Origin: Gemmataceae bacterium
Lineage (GTDB): Bacteria > Planctomycetota > Planctomycetia > Gemmatales > Gemmataceae
Assembly: GCA_022616435.1 (NCBI GenBank)
Contig: JAKEET010000018.1
Location: 1-55,021, forward strand
Length of the DNA: 55,021 nt
Direction of reading: 5' to 3'
Both the position numbers and the translations under genes were made by a program. Under the pieces are notes generated by a model. It saw nothing but the letters and a program-made list of their open reading frames with translations. It was not told the origin of the DNA and did not search any database. Of this stretch, positions 38,301 to 45,138 are shown piece after piece; positions within the stretch are counted from its first letter, which is position 1, and every line of letters starts with the position of its first letter.

Positions 38301-38945
38301 ATGACCGTCAGAATCCTGATCCTCGCGATGCTTGCCTCCAGCTGCGCTACCGCGCCAGCCCGTTCCCAGGGAGATTGGCAGGACCTCTTCCCCGGCAAGA
38401 ATCTCGCCGGCTGGAAGCGCGTGCCGCTGGCGCCGGACACCAAGCTCAACGAGAAGAACCCCTGGAGCGTGGACACGAAAAGCAAGGTCCTGCTCTGCGA
38501 CGGCGTTGGCGTCAAGGAGATGCTGCTGTTCGACAAGGAATTCGGCGACGGCGTCTTCCATCTCGAGTGGCGATTTCGCAAGGTTGAAGGCGACCCGGTG
38601 TACAACAGCGGCGTGTACATCCGCTCCAAGAGCGACGGCGTGACCTGGCACCAGGTGCAGCTGGCGCACACCCAGAAGCCGCCGTTCATGGGCGACATCT
38701 TCCGCATCCCCGACGTGGCCAAGCCCGCCCCGGAAGTCGTCGCCAAGGGCGACGGGCCCAAGCACGTCAAACCTCCGGGCGAATGGAACACCTACGACAT
38801 CACGTGCAAGGGCAAGACCATCAGCGTCGCCGTCAACGGCACGTCGACGTGCACCTGGAATGACTGTCCCGTGCCGCGCGGCTACCTGGGCATGCAGGCC
38901 GAGTTCTTCGTCATCGAATTCCGGAACCTCCGGTTCAGAAGGTGA
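38301..38945 (+). CDS. DUF1080 (3-keto-disaccharide hydrolase-like) exported protein
   Basis: 214 aa. The start ATG 38301 (MTVRILILAMLASSCATAPA) has GAGGTG upstream and a signal peptide. The concanavalin-like DUF1080 fold shows DWQDLFPGKNLAGWK at the start, GDGVFHLEWRFRKVEGDPVYNSGVYIRS in the middle and GEWNTYDITCKGKTISVAVNG near the end. Family members cleave 3-keto-glycosides or act as carbohydrate-binding modules, working outside the cytoplasm. The open frame extends upstream through the hairpin but is not protein-like there. It is followed by a long palindromic repeat. Confidence 0.88.
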   Translation: MTVRILILAMLASSCATAPARSQGDWQDLFPGKNLAGWKRVPLAPDTKLNEKNPWSVDTKSKVLLCDGVGVKEMLLFDKEFGDGVFHLEWRFRKVEGDPVYNSGVYIRSKSDGVTWHQVQLAHTQKPPFMGDIFRIPDVAKPAPEVVAKGDGPKHVKPPGEWNTYDITCKGKTISVAVNGTSTCTWNDCPVPRGYLGMQAEFFVIEFRNLRFRR

Positions 38946-38963
38946 CAAGGAAGGCGTGACAGA

Positions 38964-39070
38964 CCGTTTAGCCCCGGTTCGAAGAACCGGGGCGGACAGG
39001 CGGTTGGCAATGGATGAATCCCACGCGCGGGATCCTGTCCGCCCCGGTTCTTCGAACCGGGGCTAAACGG
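38964..39070. repeat. 107-bp perfect inverted repeat with paired hairpins
   Basis: The 37-bp arms 38964-39000 and 39034-39070 are exact reverse complements. Each also folds on itself (CCCCGGTTC GAA GAACCGGGG). A further matching 9 bp (GGTGACAAG at 38941-38949, CTTGTCACC at 39071-39079) lies outside, the first overlapping the DUF1080 stop. It sits in the gap before the next gene and may also act as a terminator. Confidence 0.9.
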
Positions 39071-39173
39071 CTTGTCACCCTGTCATCTCCCGACTTTCCC
39101 GAAACCCACGAAGCCAGCCCAAGGTACCATCTCGCATCTCGCTTCGCTGCAATCGCTTCCCGGGGGCCCGATC

Positions 39174-40904
39174 ATGCAATTCCGCACGATCCTCTCACTT
39201 GCCGTCGCTCTTATCATTCCCGCCTCGGTTGGGGGCCAGAGCCCGAAGGACCCGCTGCGTTTCGTCCCCAGCCAGGCGGAAGTGGTGGTCAAGATGGAAC
39301 GGCCGCGGGCGCTCCTGGAAGCGGTCGAGACGCACGAGCTGGTGCAGGAAGCGCTCAAGATCAGCGGCGTCCGCGAGCTCTACGATTCGACCAACTATCG
39401 CCGGCTCAACCAGCTCATCGCCTATTTCGAAAAGGAGCTCGGCAAGGACAAGTACGAGCTGCTCGACGGCCTCACCGGCGGCGGCATCGTATTCGCCGCC
39501 AAGTTCAGCAAGCCCAACGCGGTCATGCTGGCCGTCCAGGCCAAGGACGAAGCCCTGCTCCGGCGCTTCGCCAAGATGCTGCACGAGCTGGCCGAGAAAG
39601 AGCTGGCCCGGCTGGAAGTGAAGGAGCCGATCCGCAAGACCACGTACGAAGGCATTGACGCCTACCAGTTCGGCCCGGTGCGGCTGGCGCTCATCGATGG
39701 CGCGATCCTGCTGACCAACGAAGACCGGGTCCTGAAGCACCTGCTCCACAGCCACCTTGGCAAGGAGAAGCTCGAGCCGATCACGCAATCGGCGTCGTTC
39801 CGCGAGGCCCGCAAGACCATTCCCGCGACGGCCCACATCTGGACCTGGCTCGACATGGAGGCCGTTCATCAGCTGCCCAACTACAAGACCGGCTTCGAGG
39901 CGGCCACGCAGGACCCCAACCTCACCATCCTCGCCGGCGGCCTGGTCGATGTCATTAAGCGCACGCCCTACGTGACGGCGCATGTCGCTCAGGAGAAAAA
40001 CGATTGGCGCGTCCGCGTGCACATGCCGCGCGGCCGCAACGGCATGGCGCCGATCGCCAAGATGGTGCTGCCGCAGAAGGATCCCGGATCGCTGCCGCTG
40101 CTCAAGCCGCCGCGGACGTTCGCCAGCCTGAGCTACTTCATGGACCTGGGCGAATTCTGGAAGCACAAGGACAAGATCTTCAACGAGAAGCAGGCCAAAT
40201 CGCTCGAGGCGGCTGAGAAGCAATCGGCCAAGTTCCTCGCGGGCGTCAAGCTCGGCACGCTCTTTCAGCAGATGGGCAACCACCAGCGCGTCGTGTTCAC
40301 CACGCCCGCCTCGTCGCCCTACAAGACCGTGCCCGCGACGAAGATCCCTTCCTTCGCCGTCGTGCTCGACATGCGCGACCCGCAGTTCGGCAAGTCGATG
40401 AACTTCATCCTCCGCGGCGCGGCGCTGTTCGGCACGTTCGCGTCCAAGAGCGGCCTGAAGATGGTTGAGGAGCAGCACGCCGGCTGCAACCTTGTCTGCT
40501 ACTACTTTGCCGAGAACAAGCCATTCGAAGGAGACCCCAACGGCGTCCGTTTCAACTTCAACCCGTGCTTCGTGATCGTCGGCGATCAGCTGGTGATGAG
40601 CTCGACGGTCGAGCTCGGCAAGGACTTGATCGACGAGATCAGGCGCGGCAGCAAGGACGCGCCGCAGCCGGCGACGATGCGCACGCGGCTCTACGCCACG
40701 GGGGCCGCCCAGGCGTTGCGGGCCGGCGAGGAACAGGTGATGACGCAGTTGATCCTGAATCAGGCCCTCCCCCCCGGCGCCGCCCGCGAGGAAGTCCGCC
40801 GCATCATCGCCCTGGTTGAACGGCTGGGGATGGTGGGATTCGAGGTCAACTACGGTCAGAACGATTACCGTTTCGACGTGACGTGGCAAACCGGGACCAA
40901 GTGA
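39174..40904 (+). CDS. Hypothetical exported protein, 576 aa
   Basis: It starts at ATG 39174 with a signal peptide (MQFRTILSLAVALIIPASVGG). The mature part alternates helical and strand segments: ALLEAVETHELVQEALKISG, YELLDGLTGGGIVFAAKFSK, PVRLALIDGAILLTNEDRVL. It resembles the DUF3352-like exported proteins common in planctomycetes; I am not sure of the family. No catalytic motif is visible. It lies 14 bp upstream of the DUF1800 gene and is probably co-transcribed with it and the following DUF1501 gene. Confidence 0.75.
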   Translation: MQFRTILSLAVALIIPASVGGQSPKDPLRFVPSQAEVVVKMERPRALLEAVETHELVQEALKISGVRELYDSTNYRRLNQLIAYFEKELGKDKYELLDGLTGGGIVFAAKFSKPNAVMLAVQAKDEALLRRFAKMLHELAEKELARLEVKEPIRKTTYEGIDAYQFGPVRLALIDGAILLTNEDRVLKHLLHSHLGKEKLEPITQSASFREARKTIPATAHIWTWLDMEAVHQLPNYKTGFEAATQDPNLTILAGGLVDVIKRTPYVTAHVAQEKNDWRVRVHMPRGRNGMAPIAKMVLPQKDPGSLPLLKPPRTFASLSYFMDLGEFWKHKDKIFNEKQAKSLEAAEKQSAKFLAGVKLGTLFQQMGNHQRVVFTTPASSPYKTVPATKIPSFAVVLDMRDPQFGKSMNFILRGAALFGTFASKSGLKMVEEQHAGCNLVCYYFAENKPFEGDPNGVRFNFNPCFVIVGDQLVMSSTVELGKDLIDEIRRGSKDAPQPATMRTRLYATGAAQALRAGEEQVMTQLILNQALPPGAAREEVRRIIALVERLGMVGFEVNYGQNDYRFDVTWQTGTK

Positions 40905-40918
40905 TCGCGGAGACTCAC

Positions 40919-42376
40919 ATGGCGCAATCAACACCCTCGCCTGCGATCGACCCCAAGACCGCCTGGCAACCCTACCGCCCCACTGCGGACGCGCCGTGGG
41001 ACCTCAAGCGGGCCGGGCACCTCTATCGGCGGGCCGCCTTCGGCGCCACCATGACCGAGCTGGACGCAGCCGTCGAAGCCGGGCCCGAGCGCGCCGTCGA
41101 GCAATTGCTGCGCGGCCGGCCCGATCCGGACGGCGATGCCTTGTTCGCGACTATGTCGCGCACCGTGCGGCAGGCGAACAACGGCCAGCAACTGCCGGCC
41201 CTGTGGCTGTACCGGATGCTCTACACCCGGCACCCGCTCCGCGAAAAACTGACGCTCTTCTGGCACAACCACTTCGCCACCAGCAACCTCAAGGTGCAGA
41301 ACGCCGGCTACATGCTCGGCCAGTACGAGCTGATGCGCCGCCACGCCCAGGGCAACTTCCGCGAGCTGCTTTTGGAAGTGTCGCGCGACCCGGCCATGAT
41401 GGTCTGGCTCGATACGATCCAGAGCACGCGTCAGCAGCCCAACGAGAACTACGCCCGCGAGCTGATGGAGCTGTTCAGCCTGGGCATCCGCAACGCCCGC
41501 CGCCCCGAACAGCGCAACTACACCGAAGAGGACATCCGCGAAGCGGCCCGCGCGTTCACCGGCTGGCGCATCGACGCCGGCCGGGCCGTGTTCCAGGCCA
41601 ACCAGCACGACGACACCGAGAAGAACGTGCTCGGCCGCCGCGGCCGATTCCGCGGCGACGATGTCGTCCGCATCTGCCTGGAGCAGGAATCGGCCCCGTA
41701 TTTCATTTGCGGCAAGCTCTTCAAGTTCCTGGTCAGCGAATCGATTACCCCGTCGGCCGCGCTCCTGGAACCGCTGGCCACGGAGTTTCGCCGCAGCGAT
41801 TACGATTTCGGCGCCCTGGTGGAACGGGTGCTGCGCTCGAACCTGTTTTTCTCGGCCCAGGCGTATCGCTCGAAAGTCAAGCAGCCGGTCGATTTCGCCC
41901 TGGGCATTGTCCGCGGGCTGGAAGGGCACGGGGCGGGCGAGGGCCGGCGGGGCATCGGCTCGGTCGCGTTGTCGGCCGCCCTCGAGGGCCTCGGGCAGCG
42001 CGTCTTCTATCCGCCGTCGGTCGCGGGCTGGGACGGCGGCCGCGCCTGGCTCAACGGCCAGACGTTCCTGTTGCGGCAAAACCTGGCCCTGGCCCTGACC
42101 TCGACCACCGACGACCGTTTCGGCCGCCGCACCGATCCGGCCGAGCTGGCTCGCCGGCGCCGCCGGCAGATGCCGGAGGAGCAGGTCGATTTCTTCCTGC
42201 GTTTGTTCTTGCAGGGCGACGTGCCTGCCGACGCCCGGCAACGGTTGCTCGATTACCTCGACGACGCCCGCAGGCAGCCCTACCCGGTGTACTGGAGTGA
42301 AGCCGATGCCGCCGACCAACGGGTCCGCGCGGTGTGCCATCTGGTGCTGTGCTTGCCGGAGTTTCAACTCGATTGA
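40919..42376 (+). CDS. DUF1800 family protein
   Basis: 485 aa from ATG 40919 with GGAG upstream. Conserved features are AGHLYRRAAFGAT at the start, LTLFWHNHFATSNLKVQN, GNFRELLLEVSRDPAMMVWLD, NENYARELMELFSLGIRN, AARAFTGWR and VAGWDGGRAWLNG. DUF1800 genes are nearly always next to a DUF1501 gene, as here, and the two products are thought to work together on an unknown extracytoplasmic substrate. No clear signal peptide is visible, so export may depend on the Tat partner. Confidence 0.92.
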   Translation: MAQSTPSPAIDPKTAWQPYRPTADAPWDLKRAGHLYRRAAFGATMTELDAAVEAGPERAVEQLLRGRPDPDGDALFATMSRTVRQANNGQQLPALWLYRMLYTRHPLREKLTLFWHNHFATSNLKVQNAGYMLGQYELMRRHAQGNFRELLLEVSRDPAMMVWLDTIQSTRQQPNENYARELMELFSLGIRNARRPEQRNYTEEDIREAARAFTGWRIDAGRAVFQANQHDDTEKNVLGRRGRFRGDDVVRICLEQESAPYFICGKLFKFLVSESITPSAALLEPLATEFRRSDYDFGALVERVLRSNLFFSAQAYRSKVKQPVDFALGIVRGLEGHGAGEGRRGIGSVALSAALEGLGQRVFYPPSVAGWDGGRAWLNGQTFLLRQNLALALTSTTDDRFGRRTDPAELARRRRRQMPEEQVDFFLRLFLQGDVPADARQRLLDYLDDARRQPYPVYWSEADAADQRVRAVCHLVLCLPEFQLD

Positions 42377-42441
42377 CGGAAGAATCGTGCGTTGGGATCA
42401 TGAATGTGGTACGGTGAACCAACCATCACAAGGAGATCATC

Positions 42442-43695
42442 ATGCGTCGCCGCGAGTTCTTGAGGGTTAGCGCTGCCGGGTCGTCGCTGGTGGCGCTCGA
42501 CGGCTTGATCCCGAACTTCCTCGGCCGCACGGCCGCCCAGGCGCCGACCGCCGAACGGCCCGGGGCCCGCGACACCATCCTGGTCGTCGTGCAGCTTACC
42601 GGCGGCAATGACGGCCTCAACACGGTCATCCCGTTCAACGATCCCGAATACGCCCGCGCCCGGCCGACGCTCCGGCAGACCACGTATCACCGCATCAACG
42701 ACCAGCTCGCCTTCCACACGTCGATGAACGGGCTGCATTCGCTGCTGCAAGACAACGCGGTGTGCGTGGTGCAGGGCGTCGGCTACCCCAACCCGAGCCA
42801 ATCGCACTTCCGCTCGATGGACATCTGGCAGGCCGCCAGCACGGCGGCGGAGCTGAACGAAGGCTGGATCGGCAAGGCCTTGCGGCACATTCCCGCGGCG
42901 GCGTCGTTCCACCTGGCCAATCAGAACGAGTCGGCCCCGCTGGCCTTGACCGGCGCTCCGGCCCGCGTGCCGTCGATCGGCACGCTCGACGATTTCCAGC
43001 TCCGGCTCCAAGCGGCCAACGCCGCCGATCGCCGCAACCAGCGGCAATTGCTCGACACCGTTTCTGCTCCCCTCGCCCCCATGGGGAGAGGGGTCGGGGG
43101 TGAGGGGCCGAACCTGCTCGACTTCGTCCAGCGGACCGCGGTGCAGACCTACGCCAGTAGCCGCCGATTGCAAGAGATCGGCCGCAACTACCAGCCGCGG
43201 TTCCCGTATCCGCAGAGCGCGCTGGCCAATCACCTGCGGCTGGCGGCGCAGCTCATCGACGCCGGGCTCGGCGCCCGCCTGTTCTACGTCACGCATGACG
43301 GCTTCGACACGCACGCCGGCCAAGCGGGGCCGCACGCCAACCTGCTTCGCGACCTGTCCGATTCCATCAACGCCTTCTTCCGCGACCTGTCGGCCCGCGG
43401 CCATCGCGACCGCGTGCTGATCATGACCTTCTCCGAGTTCGGCCGCCGCGCCCGCGAGAACGGCAGCCGCGGCACCGACCACGGCTCGGGCGCCCCGATG
43501 ATCCTGGTCGGCGGCCGGGTGAAGTCGGGCGTGATCGGCGCGCACCCCAGCCTCACCGACCTCGACAACGGCAACCTGCGCCATCACACCGATTTCCGCC
43601 AGGTGTACGCGGCGATCCTTGATCGCTGGCTGGGCGTTCCCAGCCGGCAGGTCTTGGGACAGGAATTCCGGCCGACCGATGTATTGCGGGGGTAG
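42442..43695 (+). CDS. DUF1501 protein with Tat signal (DUF1800 partner)
   Basis: 417 aa. The N-terminus MRRREFLRVSAAGSSLVAL carries the twin-arginine motif, with AAGGAG upstream. Core motifs are VVVQLTGGNDGLNTVIPF, PSQSHFRSMDIWQAAS, VTHDGFDTHAGQAGPHANLL and MTFSEFGRRARENGSRGTDH. Residues 209-222 (PLAPMGRGVGGEGPN) are encoded by a G/C-rich palindromic repeat at 43066-43108 that leaves the frame open. The stop TAG at 43693-43695 is immediately followed by a heptamer array. It belongs to a different subgroup from the DUF1501 protein at 36178. Confidence 0.92.
   Translation: MRRREFLRVSAAGSSLVALDGLIPNFLGRTAAQAPTAERPGARDTILVVVQLTGGNDGLNTVIPFNDPEYARARPTLRQTTYHRINDQLAFHTSMNGLHSLLQDNAVCVVQGVGYPNPSQSHFRSMDIWQAASTAAELNEGWIGKALRHIPAAASFHLANQNESAPLALTGAPARVPSIGTLDDFQLRLQAANAADRRNQRQLLDTVSAPLAPMGRGVGGEGPNLLDFVQRTAVQTYASSRRLQEIGRNYQPRFPYPQSALANHLRLAAQLIDAGLGARLFYVTHDGFDTHAGQAGPHANLLRDLSDSINAFFRDLSARGHRDRVLIMTFSEFGRRARENGSRGTDHGSGAPMILVGGRVKSGVIGAHPSLTDLDNGNLRHHTDFRQVYAAILDRWLGVPSRQVLGQEFRPTDVLRG
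43066..43108. repeat. Short G/C palindromic repeat inside the DUF1501 gene
   Basis: The sequence CTCCCCTCGCCCCC..GGGGAGAGGGG..GGGGGTGAGGGG gives PLAPMGRGVGGEG on one strand and LTPDPSPHGGEG on the other. That second peptide is one I have seen repeatedly as the signature of a dispersed bacterial repeat. It is read in frame within the host gene. Confidence 0.75.
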
Positions 43696-43775
43696 TGTTT
43701 GGTGGTTTGGTGCTTGGTGGCTTGGTGCTTGGTGGCTTGGTGCTTGGTGGCTTGGTGCTTGGTGGCTTGGTGCGT
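43696..43775. repeat. Heptamer array A (G/T-rich, left of the four-helix-bundle gene)
   Basis: A tandem array of TTGGTGC alternating with TTGGTGGC (15-bp compound unit, four copies) is preceded by TTTGGTGG. It begins at the base after the DUF1501 TAG and ends just before the ATG of the next gene. Its reverse complement forms array B. Confidence 0.9.
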
Positions 43776-43776
43776 T

Positions 43777-44163
43777 ATGGAAGAGAATCGTTTTCGACTT
43801 GACGACTTTGAGCTGTACAAGATTGCGCGAGCGTTCCGGAAGAGCGTCTACAGAATTCTCACGCAGTTACCGCCCGAAGAAAAATACTGTCTGGCAAGTC
43901 AAATGCGTCGCGCAGCGCTTTCGGTTTCGAACAACGTCGCGGAAGGGCACGGGCGCTGGCATTTCCAGGAAAGCATGAGGTATTGTCGAATTGCGCGCGG
44001 GTCCGTCGATGAATTGATCGACGACTTCAACACCTGTGAGGATGAGGGCTACTTGAATCAAGACACCATCCTGGCCTTGAAGGAGGCGGCGTACGAATTG
44101 ATTCGCCGGATCAACGGCTACATCGGCTACCTGCGAAAATCAAAGCTGGGCAGCGAAACGTGA
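43777..44163 (+). CDS. Four-helix-bundle protein (S23/23S rRNA intervening-sequence family)
   Basis: 128 aa from ATG 43777 (MEENRFRLDDFELYKIARAF); upstream codons are array repeats. The family signature is clear: ELYKIARAFRKSVYRI, LASQMRRAALSVSNNVAEGH, ARGSVDELIDDFNTCEDEGY. It folds as a helical bundle and forms pentamers in the related Avd protein of diversity-generating retroelements. Such genes were first known from insertions in 23S rRNA genes; here there is no rRNA. The gene is bracketed by inverted G/T-heptamer arrays A and B, so it looks like the cargo of a small mobile unit. Less biased codon use than its neighbours supports separate origin. Cellular role unknown. Confidence 0.88.
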   Translation: MEENRFRLDDFELYKIARAFRKSVYRILTQLPPEEKYCLASQMRRAALSVSNNVAEGHGRWHFQESMRYCRIARGSVDELIDDFNTCEDEGYLNQDTILALKEAAYELIRRINGYIGYLRKSKLGSET

Positions 44164-44211
44164 CACCAAGCACCAAGCACCAAGCACCAAGCACCAAGCA
44201 CCAAGCACCAC
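44163..44211. repeat. Heptamer array B (C/A-rich, right of the four-helix-bundle gene)
   Basis: Six perfect CACCAAG heptamers (44164-44205) plus a partial seventh. It begins within the TGA of the four-helix-bundle gene and ends at the stop of the convergent FHA gene. It is the inverse of array A. The outer border, read on the minus strand, is AGTGAGTGGTGCTTGGTG, which recurs at array D. Confidence 0.9.
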
Positions 44212-44679
44212 TCACTTCTTGTTCTTCTCGTCCTCCGGGTACACGTCCGGCAACGCATTGACCTGAATCTGCATGAGTTGTTCGTCCGCCGCGCTGTCGG
44301 CCATGCCGCCCTTGTCGAGCGCCTGCTGAAGCTCCTTGGCGTCGATGGCTTGCGTGTGCTCGTTCGGTCCGGCGGCGGCTTCGGCCCTGGCGCCCAGGTG
44401 GATGCGGAAGTGGAAGTTGGCGAACGAGATCTTGTCGTTGGGCAGCAGGGCGGCCCGGCGGACGCGGGTGCCGTTGACGCGGGTGCCGTTGGTGCTCCCC
44501 AGGTCGCGCAACAGCAGCAGGCCGTCGGTCTTGACAAGGACGCAGTGCACCTTGGAAACGCTCTTGTGGTCGAGGCGCACGTCGCAGTCCTCCTTGCGCC
44601 CGACCAACGTCATATCCTTGACGATGTCGATCGCGGAGCCGCCGTCGAGCGGAACGAGGGCCGCACGGACGTTGATCAT
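44212..44679 (-). CDS. FHA-domain protein
   Basis: 155 aa. The start at 44679 (MINVRAALVPLDGGSAIDIV) has GGAG seven bases upstream; the open frame before it is array translation. FHA core: MTLVGRKEDCDVRLDH, SVSKVHCVL, LLLRDLGSTNGTRVNG. The Arg, Ser-x-x-His and Asn positions for phosphothreonine binding are kept. A charged helical tail follows (TQAIDAKELQQALDKG). It should read the phosphorylation state set by Ser/Thr kinases such as the two in this window, though no kinase is adjacent. The coding end abuts array B. Confidence 0.9.
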   Translation of the reverse strand: MINVRAALVPLDGGSAIDIVKDMTLVGRKEDCDVRLDHKSVSKVHCVLVKTDGLLLLRDLGSTNGTRVNGTRVRRAALLPNDKISFANFHFRIHLGARAEAAAGPNEHTQAIDAKELQQALDKGGMADSAADEQLMQIQVNALPDVYPEDEKNKK

Positions 44680-44743
44680 GACAATCTCCGGGCGAACTTG
44701 TTTGATCGTAATGAGATGCGCTGGGGAACGCAATCGGAATGTG

Positions 44744-44834
44744 GGTGGCTTGGTGCTTGGTGCTTGGTGCTTTGTGCTTGGTGCTTTGTGCTTGGTGCTT
44801 TGTGCTTGGTGCTTTGTGCTTGGTGGAGTGGTGT
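44744..44834. repeat. Heptamer array C (G/T-rich)
   Basis: TTGGTGC alternates with TTTGTGC (four double units) after GGTGGCTTGGTGC. It faces array D across about 28 bp of unique sequence. Confidence 0.9.
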
Positions 44835-44862
44835 CTGCGCAATCGATCCGATTCGTATCGTA

Positions 44863-44960
44863 GACCAAGCCCCCAAACACCAAGCCCCCCCAAGCACCAA
44901 ACACCAAGCACCAAACACCAAGCACCAAACACCAAACACCAAACACCAAGCACCACTCAC
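44863..44960. repeat. Heptamer array D (C/A-rich)
   Basis: Heptamers CACCAAG and CACCAAA with a C-rich start (AAGCCCCC) are inverted relative to array C. Its outer end, on the minus strand, reads AGTGAGTGGTGCTTGGTG, identical to the outer end of array B. Together C and D could fold into a hairpin of roughly 90 bp. Confidence 0.9.
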
Positions 44961-45138
44961 TCCTCCTCGCCAACCCACGAGCCACTTCGTAAGAAAGGCG
45001 TTAAGAAACGGATCCTCGTGTTAGAAAGAACCGTTTGAGCCGTTGTTTCGTAGGAACTCCGAAGTCTTTAGGACTTCGAACCCGACCGGTTCCTGATGTG
45101 ACCGGGCTTTCGTCGACATCCGCCATGGAGGTATTGCC

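Larger units (their letters stand above)
44680..45138. other. 459-bp divergent intergenic region with heptamer arrays and a hairpin
   Basis: It holds arrays C and D (listed separately). Beyond them lies a perfect 7-bp hairpin, CGAAGTC TTTAG GACTTCG (45060-45078), and an AAACGG/CCGTTT pair (45006-45036). The region separates the FHA gene from the spermidine-synthase-like gene, so both promoters should be here; I cannot place them reliably. Confidence 0.5.

Noticed and set aside
43699..43776. N-terminal extension of the four-helix-bundle protein (WCLVAWCLVA repeats)
   Set aside because: It is only translation of array A; the family sequence starts at the ATG at 43777.
43777..44163. Diversity-generating retroelement (Avd-like protein)
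   Set aside because: No reverse transcriptase, template repeat or variable repeat is in the window; only the fold is shared.
43696..44960. CRISPR or guide-type repeat array
   Set aside because: The repeats are contiguous 7-bp units without unique spacers, and no cas-like gene is near.
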